Shown: positions 44,493-52,477 of the stretch, in pieces
Numbering within the stretch: position 1 is the stretch's first letter
Layout of the letters: every line of letters begins with the position of its first letter
Assembly: GCF_900109945.1 (NCBI RefSeq)
Contig: NZ_FOBX01000001.1
Span: 124,001-188,000, forward strand
Length of the DNA: 64,000 nt
Direction: 5' to 3'
Source: Bradyrhizobium sp. OK095
GTDB lineage: Bacteria; Pseudomonadota; Alphaproteobacteria; Rhizobiales; Xanthobacteraceae
Notes under the pieces: model-generated
The model's database searches: none
What the model saw: the letters and a program-made list of their open reading frames with translations, nothing else
What the model was told of the DNA's origin: nothing
Program-made: the position numbers and the translations under genes

Positions 44493-46058
44493 ATGAAGAA
44501 AGTCAGATGCGGAAGTGCGGCGCTGATAGCGTTCGCGGTGGCGGGGCCTGCCTTGGCGGCGGATATCGGGGCCGCGCCGGCCTACAAGGTCCCGGCGGCG
44601 ACCGCGTCGACCTGGAGCGGATTCTACGCCGGTCTCGGGCTTGGCTTCCGTGCCGCGCGCACCGACGCCGTGACGACGTCAGAGACCATTGCCGGCATCC
44701 CGCAGAATCTGGCGGACGGACGGCCGACCGGCGCGTCCTTCGACGGGCTGGGCTTCCGCACCAATCCCTTCATCGGATTCAACTGGCAAATTGCGCCGCA
44801 ATGGGTCGCAGGCCTTGAAGGCGATGTCGGCTTTGCCGACCAGTCCACCACGCGCCAATCGCTGGCTTTCTCGCCCGGCTTCGTTCGCTTTGCCTTGCCG
44901 CCCGATAGCCTGACGGTGAAGACCGATTGGGACGCCAGTCTGCGCGCCCGTCTCGGCTTCCTGCTCACACCCGCCACGCTGGCCTATGCGACCGGTGGCG
45001 TCGCCTGGCAGCGCAGCGAGATCAGTTCGTCCTGCGCCAGCATCGGCTGTCTCGGCTCTGTCCTTTCGCCTGCGGTCATCTCCGCCTCACGCATCCAGGC
45101 CGGTTGGACCGTCGGTGGCGGCATCGAGACCGCGCTCGGCGGCAACTGGTTTGCGCGCGCCGAATATCGCTACGCCGATTTTGGCGCCGCACCGTTCACC
45201 ATTGCTCGCTCCGCGTTGTCCAATCCGGCCCTCAATCCGACCGTGGACAATTTTGATCTCAAGATGCAGACTCACAACGCCTCGTTCGGCGTGGCCTACA
45301 AATTTGGCGATCCGATCGCGGCCGGAGCGCAGACGGCGTTGATTGCCAAGGCAGCTCCGATCGCGATGTCATGGACCGGCCCCTATCTCGGTTTTGGTCT
45401 CGGCGCCCGCGCGCTGCAGGCGGACTCGGCGGCAACATCGGAACTGTTTGGCGGCGCTCCGTTGCCGATCTTGAAGAATACCGTGCCGTTCAACGGTACT
45501 GCCTTCCGCGCCAACCCCTATGCCGGCGTCAACTGGCAATTCGCTCCCAAATGGGTCGCCGGGATCGAGGGCGACGCCGGCTTCGCCGACCGGACAACCA
45601 CGCTTTCCGGATATCCGGTGTCACCCGCCTTCGGCACCTTCCACGATGCGGCCGATTCCCTTGTGTTGAAGACGACATGGGACGCGAGCCTGCGCGCGCG
45701 TCTCGGCTTTCTGGTGACGCCGGCGACGCTGCTGTTCGCGAGCGGCGGCGCTGCGTGGCAGCATGACGAGGTGATCTCGACCTGTGGGAGCGCTCCCTGC
45801 CGGCGCACGTTCAGTGTCTCTCCGTCCGTGATCACGAACTCCACGACGAAGCTTGGCTGGACCATCGGCGGCGGCCTGGAGACGGCGCTCGGCCATCACT
45901 GGCTGGCGCGCGCCGAATACCGCTTCGCCGATTTCGGCACGTCGAGCTATACGATCAGCCGAACGTCGGCCTTCGCGCCGAGTAACACCATCGACACTTT
46001 CGACGTCACGCTGCGCACCCACACCGCGACGTTCGGTCTTGCGTATCAGTTCAACTGA
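44493..46058 (+). CDS. Outer membrane protein with two tandem Omp25-like beta-barrels (copy 1)
   Basis: The 521-residue exported protein has a signal peptide (cleavage near GPALAAD) and two homologous beta-barrel domains, about residues 40-272 and 290-521. Both open with W(S/T)G-Y/P-Y-x-G-LG (STWSGFYAGLGLG, SWTGPYLGFGLG), share FNWQIAPQWVAGLEGD / NWQFAPKWVAGIEGD, DASLRARLGFL and ARAEYR(Y/F)ADFG, and end in aromatic strands (VAYKF, LAYQF). Single Omp25/Omp31-type porins are about 210-250 residues, so this is an internal duplication. ATG 44493 starts the signal peptide. A paralogue with the same double architecture is at 50629. Confidence 0.85.
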   Translation: MKKVRCGSAALIAFAVAGPALAADIGAAPAYKVPAATASTWSGFYAGLGLGFRAARTDAVTTSETIAGIPQNLADGRPTGASFDGLGFRTNPFIGFNWQIAPQWVAGLEGDVGFADQSTTRQSLAFSPGFVRFALPPDSLTVKTDWDASLRARLGFLLTPATLAYATGGVAWQRSEISSSCASIGCLGSVLSPAVISASRIQAGWTVGGGIETALGGNWFARAEYRYADFGAAPFTIARSALSNPALNPTVDNFDLKMQTHNASFGVAYKFGDPIAAGAQTALIAKAAPIAMSWTGPYLGFGLGARALQADSAATSELFGGAPLPILKNTVPFNGTAFRANPYAGVNWQFAPKWVAGIEGDAGFADRTTTLSGYPVSPAFGTFHDAADSLVLKTTWDASLRARLGFLVTPATLLFASGGAAWQHDEVISTCGSAPCRRTFSVSPSVITNSTTKLGWTIGGGLETALGHHWLARAEYRFADFGTSSYTISRTSAFAPSNTIDTFDVTLRTHTATFGLAYQFN

Positions 46059-46229
46059 CCAGCGCTGGGTCTGGCAGCACATCCTGCGGGTGGTGCGACC
46101 ACGGCGATGAGGATTGCAAGCAATTTCCTTCTGATTTCGTTTCGAAGTTTCATGAAAGGCTAACCCGAAATTAAGGGGTCGGAAACGGCGGCCTTGGCAT
46201 ACTGGTCTTCATTGCTAAACGTTGCGCGC

Positions 46230-46715
46230 ATGATGGAACGGCTTGAATCCTGGAAAATGGCGCTCGAGCGCCTGCGGTCGGCGGAGCCGGCTGATTGGGC
46301 CGACGCGGGCCGGCTCGTGGCCGAGATCGCGCGCATGAGCACCGAGACCATGCTGCGGCAGGCGGCCGAGCAGGCGCTTCCGGTGCTGCGCCAGGCCGCG
46401 GACAATGACGATCACGGCGTCACGCTGGCGGCCCGGCGCCGGATCGGTGTGGTCCTCGACGTCGTTCACGATCTGACCGCGCCGCGCTTCGGCCGCCGCA
46501 ACGCCGCGCCGAAGAAGCTCTCCAGCGAGGATCGCGCCCGCAAGATGCTCGGCCTGCCGCTCGCGGTGCAGCTCACTTGCGAGGACATCAACCAGGCCTA
46601 CCGCCGCGCCGCCAAGGGCAAGCATCCCGACCAGGGCGGCAGCGCACAGGCCTTCATCGACCTCGCCGCCGCGCGCGACATCCTGATCCATCCCGGCGCG
46701 CACAAGGACGCGTGA
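46230..46715 (+). CDS. Degenerate J-domain protein
   Basis: The 161-residue protein has an N-terminal helical region and a C-terminal DnaJ-like segment: KMLGLP, then EDINQAYRRAAKGKHPDQGG and AFIDLAAARDIL. The HPD tripeptide essential for stimulating Hsp70 ATPase is present at about residues 132-134. The J-domain lies at the C-terminus rather than the N-terminus, as in some type III J-proteins. It could target DnaK to a specific client. The start may be ATG 46230 or 46233; a TTG at 46194 is less likely. Confidence 0.75.
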   Translation: MMERLESWKMALERLRSAEPADWADAGRLVAEIARMSTETMLRQAAEQALPVLRQAADNDDHGVTLAARRRIGVVLDVVHDLTAPRFGRRNAAPKKLSSEDRARKMLGLPLAVQLTCEDINQAYRRAAKGKHPDQGGSAQAFIDLAAARDILIHPGAHKDA

Positions 46716-46722
46716 GAGCGCC

Positions 46723-47358
46723 TCAGCTCTTGTTCACGCAGCTCGGATAGGGGGCGGCTTCGCCTGCTACGATCGGGCAGAGCTCGATCGGGCTCAGTTC
46801 GAGCAGTCGCTTCTGCCAGCGTTCGTCGTTGACCGGCGGCTCGTCGCTTTCGGGGCCGCGTTCGGCCCATTGGATGGTGTAGTAATCGCTCGCGCCCTTC
46901 AGCGTGATCAGCAGCGCGGTCTCGCTGTGGCGGGTCGCGCCGCTGTCGACGCGGCCGCAGCCGATCACGGCGCCAAAACCCTCGAAGCGGCCGAACTTCA
47001 GGGCGCCGAAGGGCCGCGCCGCAAAGCTGTCGGGGCAGGCCGATCTGAAGCCGCCGGCGATGGTGCCTGCGAACATCTCGGGCGAGGCGCCCGGCGTCAG
47101 CGTCATGCCCTTCTCGCCGGTGACCGTGATCATCTGCGTCCAGAGCTCGGGCGTCTCGTCCTTGAGCACGGCTTCGCGGATGTAGTGGCCGTCCTTGGTG
47201 TTCTCGAGCACCGCAGAAAAATTCGACGGCATCGCGAAGGAGACGAGCTGGCCGAAGATCGGCGAGATCACGCGGAAAGATTGCGGTGCCTGCGCCTGCG
47301 CGGTTGCGGCGAGCAGTAGCGATGCGGCGAGAATTGTTGCTGTCGTCGTTGCACGCAT
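46723..47358 (-). CDS. Secreted protein of unknown function
   Basis: The 211-residue protein has a signal peptide (cleavage near ATAQAQ) and a mature domain of about 190 residues with two possible Cys pairs (SACPDSF, VIGCGRVD, LCPIVAG, SCVNK). Its FAMPSNFSAVLENTKDGHYI and TLTPGASPEMFAGTIAGGF segments suggest a soluble alpha/beta periplasmic protein. No family is recognised. It converges with the J-domain gene, 7 bases apart. ATG 47358 was chosen because it precedes a normal signal peptide. Confidence 0.65.
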   Translation of the reverse strand: MRATTTATILAASLLLAATAQAQAPQSFRVISPIFGQLVSFAMPSNFSAVLENTKDGHYIREAVLKDETPELWTQMITVTGEKGMTLTPGASPEMFAGTIAGGFRSACPDSFAARPFGALKFGRFEGFGAVIGCGRVDSGATRHSETALLITLKGASDYYTIQWAERGPESDEPPVNDERWQKRLLELSPIELCPIVAGEAAPYPSCVNKS

Positions 47359-47553
47359 CGATCTGCTCCAAAGTCGCGAGGCAAGAATGAGAGCGGGCAA
47401 GGACGCTAGCATCGCATCCTTGCCCGGCCCTTGTCGTCCGCCGATCGAATTCTTGACCTGCTGCGCCCCGGTCAAAATGTGAGTAGTTCCGCATGCGGGT
47501 CAGGTTCAAGGCGTGCACGCGGGTTTGCGGCTGAAACCGAGGCGATGCCTGCA

Positions 47554-47588
47554 AAGAAAAAGGGCGGATCGCTTGCGCGACCCGCCCT
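47554..47588 (-). terminator. Intrinsic terminator of the small secreted protein gene
   Basis: On the minus strand a 12-bp stem with one mismatch (AGGGCGGGTCGC / GCGATCCGCCCT) and loop GCAA is followed by a U-rich run (TTTTTCTTT). It lies 25 bases beyond the stop codon at 47614. Confidence 0.8.
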
Positions 47589-47613
47589 CGAAATCCGTTT
47601 CGTCGCGCGACGC

Positions 47614-47871
47614 CTAGAGCGTGCACTTGCGCTCCGCGCGCAGCTTGATCTGGAGGTCGGAGGCGGCGGTGAAGGTCGGGAGCGGCTTGCTGACGACCTT
47701 GTAGGTCGAGACGCCCCACTGGAACGGCTTGTAGCGAAGGTCTTCGTTCCAGACCTGGCAGATGCCGGTGTTTTCCCAGCGGATCACGTAATAGCCGGCT
47801 GCGGACGCGGGCGCGGCAAACACGGTGGTGGCGATGCCGGCAAAGGCACAGAGGGCGAGAACGCGACGCAT
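47614..47871 (-). CDS. Small secreted protein
   Basis: The 85-residue protein has a signal peptide (cleavage near ASAAG). The mature 60-residue domain has YVIRWENTGICQVWNEDLRY, a Trp/Tyr-rich beta segment with one Cys, and a C-terminal KLRAERKCTL with a second Cys, suggesting a disulfide. I recall it as a common orphan family in Bradyrhizobium, function unknown. A strong terminator follows. Confidence 0.7.
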   Translation of the reverse strand: MRRVLALCAFAGIATTVFAAPASAAGYYVIRWENTGICQVWNEDLRYKPFQWGVSTYKVVSKPLPTFTAASDLQIKLRAERKCTL

Positions 47872-47981
47872 GAAATATCTCCTGATGGGAACGTGAAGGA
47901 AACTGGTGCGGCAAAACGGCGCTTCTGGCAAGCCGGGCGGCGGTCGATCACGGATATGTCAGGTGGGGTCCCCCTTGCGGG

Positions 47982-48368
47982 CTATGCTTTGGCCAGCGAC
48001 GCCACCGCCTCGATCTCGATCAGCATCTTCGGATCGGGCAGCGCCTGCACCACACAAGTCGTCCGTGCCGGATAGGGCGGCGGGCCGAAGGCGCCGGCGT
48101 AGAGCGCGTTCATCGCGGCAACGTCGGCGGCCCGGGTCAGGAGCACGTTGACCTTGACGAGGTCGCGGACGGTTGCGTCGGCCTCGTCCAGCACGCGCTT
48201 GATGTTGACGACGACATTGGCGAACTGCGCCTCAAAACCGTCGGGCAGCGCGCCCTTGGCGTCGAAGCCGGGAATGCCGGAGACGAACAGGAGGTCACCG
48301 ACGCGCGTCGCAAATGACAGCGGCGGCGCCTTCACATGCGGCGGGGGCGCGAAATGCTGGATCGGCAT
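47982..48368 (-). CDS. RidA family protein
   Basis: The 128-residue protein matches the RidA/YjgF/UK114 fold: GDLLFVSGIPGFDAKGALPD, FEAQFANVVVNIKRVLDEA, DLVKVNVLLTRAADVAAMN and PPYPARTTCVV, with the Arg in PARTT that binds the enamine/imine substrate. RidA hydrolyses reactive 2-aminoacrylate-type intermediates, protecting PLP enzymes. The C-terminal block is MLIEIEAVASLA as usual. ATG 48368 has AGGTG upstream. Some distant members have other deaminase roles. Confidence 0.9.
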   Translation of the reverse strand: MPIQHFAPPPHVKAPPLSFATRVGDLLFVSGIPGFDAKGALPDGFEAQFANVVVNIKRVLDEADATVRDLVKVNVLLTRAADVAAMNALYAGAFGPPPYPARTTCVVQALPDPKMLIEIEAVASLAKA

Positions 48369-48808
48369 GGGAACACCTCGGAAGGGCTGAGAGGCGTGAG
48401 GGTAGCGGCAAAAACAAAAATGCGAAACAACCCCATGCACAGTAGAAACCGGATGGAAATCATTGGTGTTTTCGAAATTCGGGAAGATCGAAATAATCGA
48501 TTGCGCCGTCGGGCAAAACAGGAGCAGTATGGCAGGGTGGCGATGGGTGCCGGGGAGTGGCCCCAAGCTCCGCTGTCATGCCACGGCTTGACCGGGGCAT
48601 CCAGTACGCCGCGCCCTTTCGGGTCAATCACAAGCGTCTCTGGAATACTGGATCGCCCGGTTTAACCGGGCGATGACAGCTGAGTGCGTGGCGAAGAGCA
48701 CGACTGAAGTTCATTGCGCTGCCATCATGTTGCCGCCCCGATCCATCGGATAGATTCAGCCCGTCTGATTCGCTTCCCTTCCCAAAAAATAGCCCCCGGA
48801 GATTGTTC
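48369..48808. other. Intergenic region with a family E repeat
   Basis: This 440-base gap holds one family E element (48572-48680). The 48370-48570 part is AT-richer than average (several A/T runs around 48410-48500) and probably contains the ridA promoter; no RNA or gene is recognised. Confidence 0.5.
48572..48680. repeat. Dispersed palindromic repeat, family E (second copy)
   Basis: It has the same skeleton as the element at 28450: CTGTCATGCC..., inverted ATCCAGTA/TACTGGAT, then GATCGCCCGG TTTAA CCGGGCGATGACAG as a right-hand hairpin. Loop and stem bases differ from the first copy with compensating changes, as expected if base pairing is selected. Confidence 0.78.
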
Positions 48809-49243
48809 ATGAAGATCGCATCCACCCTTCGCGCCGCGCTGGTCGGCCTTGCCGCGCTTGCCGGCCTCTCGACCTCGGCGATGGCTGACGGCGGCACCGT
48901 GGTGCTGACGATCTACAAGGCGGGCTGGATCATCGGCGGTTCCGGCGGCTCGGGCATGCTGAACTTCCGTGGCCGCTCCTATTCGCTGTCGACCGGCGGG
49001 CTCGATTACGGCCTCGTCTTCGGCGGTTCCAAGACCGTGCTGCGCGGTCGCGTCTCCAACATCAACCGGCCTTCCGATGTCGCCGGCGTCTACGGTGCCG
49101 CCGGTGCCGGCATTGCGGTTGGCCGCGGTGCCCGCGCCATCGTGCTCACCAACCAGAAGGGCGCGGTACTGGAGCTCAGCGGCACGCAGGTAGGCTTGAT
49201 GGCGAACGCGGATCTCAGCGGGCTTGCGATCACGATGCGGTAG
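48809..49243 (+). CDS. Small exported Gly-rich protein (DUF1134/EipA-like character)
   Basis: The 144-residue protein has a signal peptide (cleavage near SAMADG). The mature domain is Gly-rich and strand-forming: IYKAGWIIGGSGGSGMLNF, LSTGGLDYGLVFGGSKTVL and a C-terminal AVLELSGTQVGLMANADLSG. The spacing of Gly-rich strands recalls small envelope-integrity proteins such as EipA (DUF1134) or SYLF-type lipid-binding domains, but the match is by eye only. It should be periplasmic. The upstream ATG pair (in-frame TTC-ATG) makes 48809 the best start. Confidence 0.6.
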   Translation: MKIASTLRAALVGLAALAGLSTSAMADGGTVVLTIYKAGWIIGGSGGSGMLNFRGRSYSLSTGGLDYGLVFGGSKTVLRGRVSNINRPSDVAGVYGAAGAGIAVGRGARAIVLTNQKGAVLELSGTQVGLMANADLSGLAITMR

Positions 49244-49261
49244 GAAGGTCTCACTTCACTT

Positions 49262-49335
49262 GTAGCCCGCATGAGCGGCAGCGACATGCGTGTCAACTCT
49301 CGGCCCCGGATGTCGCTATCGCTCATCCGGGCTAC
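49262..49335. repeat. Dispersed palindromic repeat, family B (GTAGCCCGCATGAGCG)
   Basis: The outer arms GTAGCCCGCATGAGCG and CGCTCATCCGGGCTAC are inverted copies, with an inner GCGACATGCG/GGATGTCGC pair. Its right arm forms the 3' end of the GST-like gene (stop at 49316) on the minus strand. Confidence 0.82.
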
Positions 49336-50038
49336 GGCCCTGTAACGATCCACTCACCATCGCATGTACCCTCTCGCAATGCGCGACGAGATTTGTGTGC
49401 GCATCGACGAACGCCTTCAGCGGTGTCGGGATCGGGAAGTAATGGATGTTGGCGACAAAACCGTAGATGCCGGCATCGATGCTACCAGGTGCCGCGCCGT
49501 GCACGAAGCCAGCGGCGGGGACGATCTCCGCCAGCGCCTGCAAATCAGCGAGGCCTCGCGCGTAGGCCTGCTCGGGCGTGTAGCGGCCGATGCCCTGGTA
49601 TTGATAGCGCAGTGCGTTATACGCTTTCGCCTTCTCAAATCCTTCGGCATTGATCTGCGGATGCTGCGCGATGAAGCCGTCGCGGAACGCCGGATAGAAG
49701 CGCTCGTCCTTCCAGCGCGAATACGACATTACCCAGTAGAGGTCGTCGAGCATGCGGGTGACCAGATGATTGGTCCGGCGCTGTTCGGCTGACAGCGCGG
49801 CGTCGATGGCGAGGTGATATTTCGCGATGGCATGCGCGATGATCGTCTCGCTGTCGCCGACGGTCTCGCCGTCGTCGACGATATAGGGCAGCTGCCCGCG
49901 TGGCGCGGCGGAGGCATCGAAGACATGCTCATGCACGAATGGCACGCCCGCGAGTTTCAGGAAGGCGAAAACCTTGAGGCCGTAACCGTTGTTGTCGGCG
50001 ACGCCGAACAATTCCGGATAGGAATAGAGCGTCAGCAT
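49316..50038 (-). CDS. Glutathione S-transferase-like protein (metaxin/FAX type)
   Basis: The 240-residue protein begins with a thioredoxin-like GST fold (MLTLYSYPELFGVADNNGYG, then GQLPYIVDDGETVGDSETII as the cis-Pro and glutathione-site region) and has a helical C-terminal domain with YGFVANIHYFPIPTPLKAF. The pattern fits the metaxin/failed-axon-connection GST subgroup of proteobacteria. The last residues (QGRSPDER) and stop codon are encoded inside a family B repeat, so the native C-terminus has been altered. Substrate unknown. Confidence 0.8.
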   Translation of the reverse strand: MLTLYSYPELFGVADNNGYGLKVFAFLKLAGVPFVHEHVFDASAAPRGQLPYIVDDGETVGDSETIIAHAIAKYHLAIDAALSAEQRRTNHLVTRMLDDLYWVMSYSRWKDERFYPAFRDGFIAQHPQINAEGFEKAKAYNALRYQYQGIGRYTPEQAYARGLADLQALAEIVPAAGFVHGAAPGSIDAGIYGFVANIHYFPIPTPLKAFVDAHTNLVAHCERVHAMVSGSLQGRSPDER

Positions 50039-50049
50039 GATGGCCTCCT

Positions 50050-50442
50050 TCAGCGCGATGGCACCTTGGCTCGTTGCTCAGTCGTGACAGCTTTCGCAAC
50101 CTTGCCGGCGCGGATCATCAGGAACGCGCCGGAGAAACCCGGCAGCCGCCAGCGCCCGTCGATCTCGGTCGCCTCGGCATTGACAGTGCCTTCGTAATGC
50201 ACCGTGTCGAAGCCGTAGCCGGGCGGCTCGTAACGTTTGACGAAAGAGACCGCACTGCCGGAGCGATTGCCCGTGATCGCGGCGTTGTGGGTGCGCAGCG
50301 GGCAGTGCGGGTTCGAGCATGGCTCGGTGACGTCGCCGCTGAGCGCGCCATGGGACTCGACCAGGGTCGCGGTGAACGTGACCATTCCGGTGCCCGGTTG
50401 AATGTAGCTGCCGTCCCAGACACCGGTCAGATCCTCGCTCAT
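50050..50442 (-). CDS. Small beta-rich hypothetical protein
   Basis: The 130-residue protein has no signal peptide. It looks all-beta: LTGVWDGSYIQPGTGMVTFT, TLVESHGALSGDVTEPC, YGFDTVHYEGTVNAEATEID, then GRWRLPGFSGAFLMIRAGK. This G-x-W-D-G-x-Y start and strand repetition resemble small lipocalin-like/DUF hypothetical proteins, without a clear family. ATG 50442 was chosen because the protein starts naturally at MSEDLTGVWDG. It follows the GST-like gene by 11 bases on the same strand (upstream of it in transcription). Confidence 0.6.
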   Translation of the reverse strand: MSEDLTGVWDGSYIQPGTGMVTFTATLVESHGALSGDVTEPCSNPHCPLRTHNAAITGNRSGSAVSFVKRYEPPGYGFDTVHYEGTVNAEATEIDGRWRLPGFSGAFLMIRAGKVAKAVTTEQRAKVPSR

Positions 50443-50628
50443 GGCGGTGCCTTCCCTGGATGATGCGGCCCGGTTGATATCAGGCTCTTCCATCTCAAGT
50501 CGTATCGCCGGCGTGACACGCTTGCAACAGTCGGGACGCCAATGCGCGCTGTCATTCGATCGGAGGACGCGCGAGATCACCCGATCGACGTATGGATTCG
50601 CCAAGAAATTCCTGCGTGAAGGGCCGCC

Positions 50629-52206
50629 ATGCGACGTTCATTGATCCGCCCGAACATGCCGGGATTGCTTGGTGGCGCAGCACTTCTCGCCGGGTTCGCG
50701 CTCGCAGCACCCGCGCAGGCCGCGGACCTTGCCCCGTTCAACAAGGCGCCGCTGCTGGTGGCTCCGTCATGGACCGGTTTCTACGCCGGCCTCGGCCTCG
50801 GCTTTCGATCGACGCAAGCTGATCTCACCACCACGTCCGTGTTGCAAGACGGCGTTCCGCGTGACCTGAACGGGGCTGTGCTGACCCAGCCGTTCGACGG
50901 CACGGGTTTCCGCGTCAATCCCTATGCCGGCTTCAACTGGCAGGTCGCTCCCAGCTGGGTCGTCGGCATCGAAGGCGATGTCGGCTTCGGTGACCAGACC
51001 ACGGCCCTGCCAGGGTTTCGCGCTTCGCCGCGGGCGGGCTCGTCCACCTTCGCGGTCGACAGCCTGTCGGTGAAAGCCGGTTGGGATGCGAGCCTGCGCG
51101 GTCGCGCCGGCTATCTGCTGACGCCGACGACATTAGTCTATGCCACCGGCGGCCTCGCCTGGCAGCATTTTGACGTGACCTCGGTCTGCGTCGGCGCCAC
51201 CTGCAACAATGCGACGCCCACCACGGTGTCGAACTCGGCCACCAAGACCGGCTGGACGCTCGGTGGCGGCCTCGAGACCGTGCTGTGGGGCAACTGGCTG
51301 TTGCGTGCCGAATATCGCTACGCGGATTTCGGCACCACGCCGTTCGCCATCGCGCGCACGCAGACCGGCGCGGGGCCCGCGCTCACGGTCGACAATTTCG
51401 ATACGAAACTCGCAACACATACGGCGAATGTCGGCCTCGCTTACAAGTTTGGCGAGCCCGTCATCGGCGGCCGCTCGCATCCGCTGCAAGCGCAGGCCGC
51501 AATGCCGGCGTCCTGGACCGGCGCTTATGTCGGCATGGGCCTCGGGGCGCGCGCCACGCGTACCGATCTCACGACGACGTCGGAATCGGTCGGCGGCTCC
51601 CCGCGCGATCTCGACGGCCGCGCCAACAATCGCCCGATGGACAACACCGCGTTCCGCGCCAGCCCCTATGCCGGCTATCTCTGGCAGCTCGCCTCGCAAT
51701 GGACCGCAGGTGTCGAAGGTGATTTCGGCTTTGCCGACCGCACCACCACGCGCGAAGGTTTCACCAGCATCTTCCTCGCCGACTCCCAGTCGCCCGGCGA
51801 GAGCCTGTCGATCCGCAGCCGCTGGGATGCCTCCTTGCGACTGCGCGGTGGCTATCTCGTCAATCCACAGACCATGCTCTACGCCACCGGCGGCGTCGCC
51901 TGGCAGAACTTTGAGTTGACCTCGACCTGCACCAGCGGCCCCTGCACCGGCTTCTTCGCGCTGTCGCCGGGGATCATCAGCCAGTCCACAACGAAGACGG
52001 GATGGACGCTCGGTGGCGGCCTCGAAACCGTGTTGTGGGGCAACTGGCTGGCGCGCGCCGAATATCGCTACGCCGATTACGGCAAGGCCGGCTTCACCGT
52101 CGCAAGATCGAGCGGCGATGCCGACCACAATCCGTCCGTCAACACATACGACGTGGCGATGCGCGCGCATCTAGCGACGTTCGGGGTGACGTACCGGTTT
52201 CAGTGA
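50629..52206 (+). CDS. Outer membrane protein with two tandem Omp25-like beta-barrels (copy 2)
   Basis: The 525-residue exported protein has a signal peptide (cleavage near PAQAAD) and two homologous barrels (about residues 40-280 and 290-525). Domain starts are PSWTGFYAGLGLGFR and ASWTGAYVGMGLGARA; shared blocks are FNWQVAPSWVVGIEGDVGFG, WDASLRGRAGYLL, GLETVLWGNWLLRAEYRYAD and closing aromatic strands VGLAYKF and FGVTYRF. The architecture and many motifs match the protein at 44493, so the two are paralogues from a gene-sized duplication after the internal one. It may be a porin or adhesion-linked Omp. Confidence 0.85.
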   Translation: MRRSLIRPNMPGLLGGAALLAGFALAAPAQAADLAPFNKAPLLVAPSWTGFYAGLGLGFRSTQADLTTTSVLQDGVPRDLNGAVLTQPFDGTGFRVNPYAGFNWQVAPSWVVGIEGDVGFGDQTTALPGFRASPRAGSSTFAVDSLSVKAGWDASLRGRAGYLLTPTTLVYATGGLAWQHFDVTSVCVGATCNNATPTTVSNSATKTGWTLGGGLETVLWGNWLLRAEYRYADFGTTPFAIARTQTGAGPALTVDNFDTKLATHTANVGLAYKFGEPVIGGRSHPLQAQAAMPASWTGAYVGMGLGARATRTDLTTTSESVGGSPRDLDGRANNRPMDNTAFRASPYAGYLWQLASQWTAGVEGDFGFADRTTTREGFTSIFLADSQSPGESLSIRSRWDASLRLRGGYLVNPQTMLYATGGVAWQNFELTSTCTSGPCTGFFALSPGIISQSTTKTGWTLGGGLETVLWGNWLARAEYRYADYGKAGFTVARSSGDADHNPSVNTYDVAMRAHLATFGVTYRFQ

Positions 52207-52220
52207 GGGGGCACGCGGCC

Positions 52221-52252
52221 GTAGGGTGGGTTTTAGCGCAGCGTAACCCACC
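52221..52252. repeat. Partial family A repeat
   Basis: A short block GTAGGGTGGGTTTTAGCGCAGCG followed by TAACCCACCG holds only the left arm and inner arm of family A. The complete right half is missing, so it is a decayed or truncated copy 15 bases after the double-barrel gene. Confidence 0.65.
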
Positions 52253-52280
52253 GCTTTGGCATCCGCGGCAATGAAGCCAG

Positions 52281-52388
52281 ACCCTCATGGTGAGGAGGCG
52301 CGCAGCGCCGTCTCGAACCATGAAGGCCCGCATCTCGCCAGCCGCCATCCTTCGAGACGACCGCTTCGCGGTCTCCTCAGGATGAGGT
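52281..52388. repeat. Dispersed palindromic repeat, family C (second copy)
   Basis: The arms CCCTCATGGTGAGGAGGCGC and GACCGCTTCGCGGTCTCCTC-AGGATGAGG surround inner arms CGTCTCGAACCATGAAGG and CCATCCTTCGAGACG. It has the same skeleton as the copy at 19431 with a different outer stem. Confidence 0.75.
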
Positions 52389-52404
52389 CGGTGGGTGTGG
52401 TGTC

Positions 52405-52477
52405 GTAGCCCGCATGAGCGCCGCGACATGCGGGTCAACCGCCAATCCCGGATATCGCTTGCGCTCATCCGGGCTAC
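52405..52477. repeat. Dispersed palindromic repeat, family B (third copy)
   Basis: The arms GTAGCCCGCATGAGCG and CGCTCATCCGGGCTAC are perfect end matches to the copy at 49262, with GCCGCGACATGCGGGTC and GATATCGCTTGC inside. Its last 4 bases overlap the 3' end of the DNA glycosylase gene and supply its stop codon. Confidence 0.82.
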
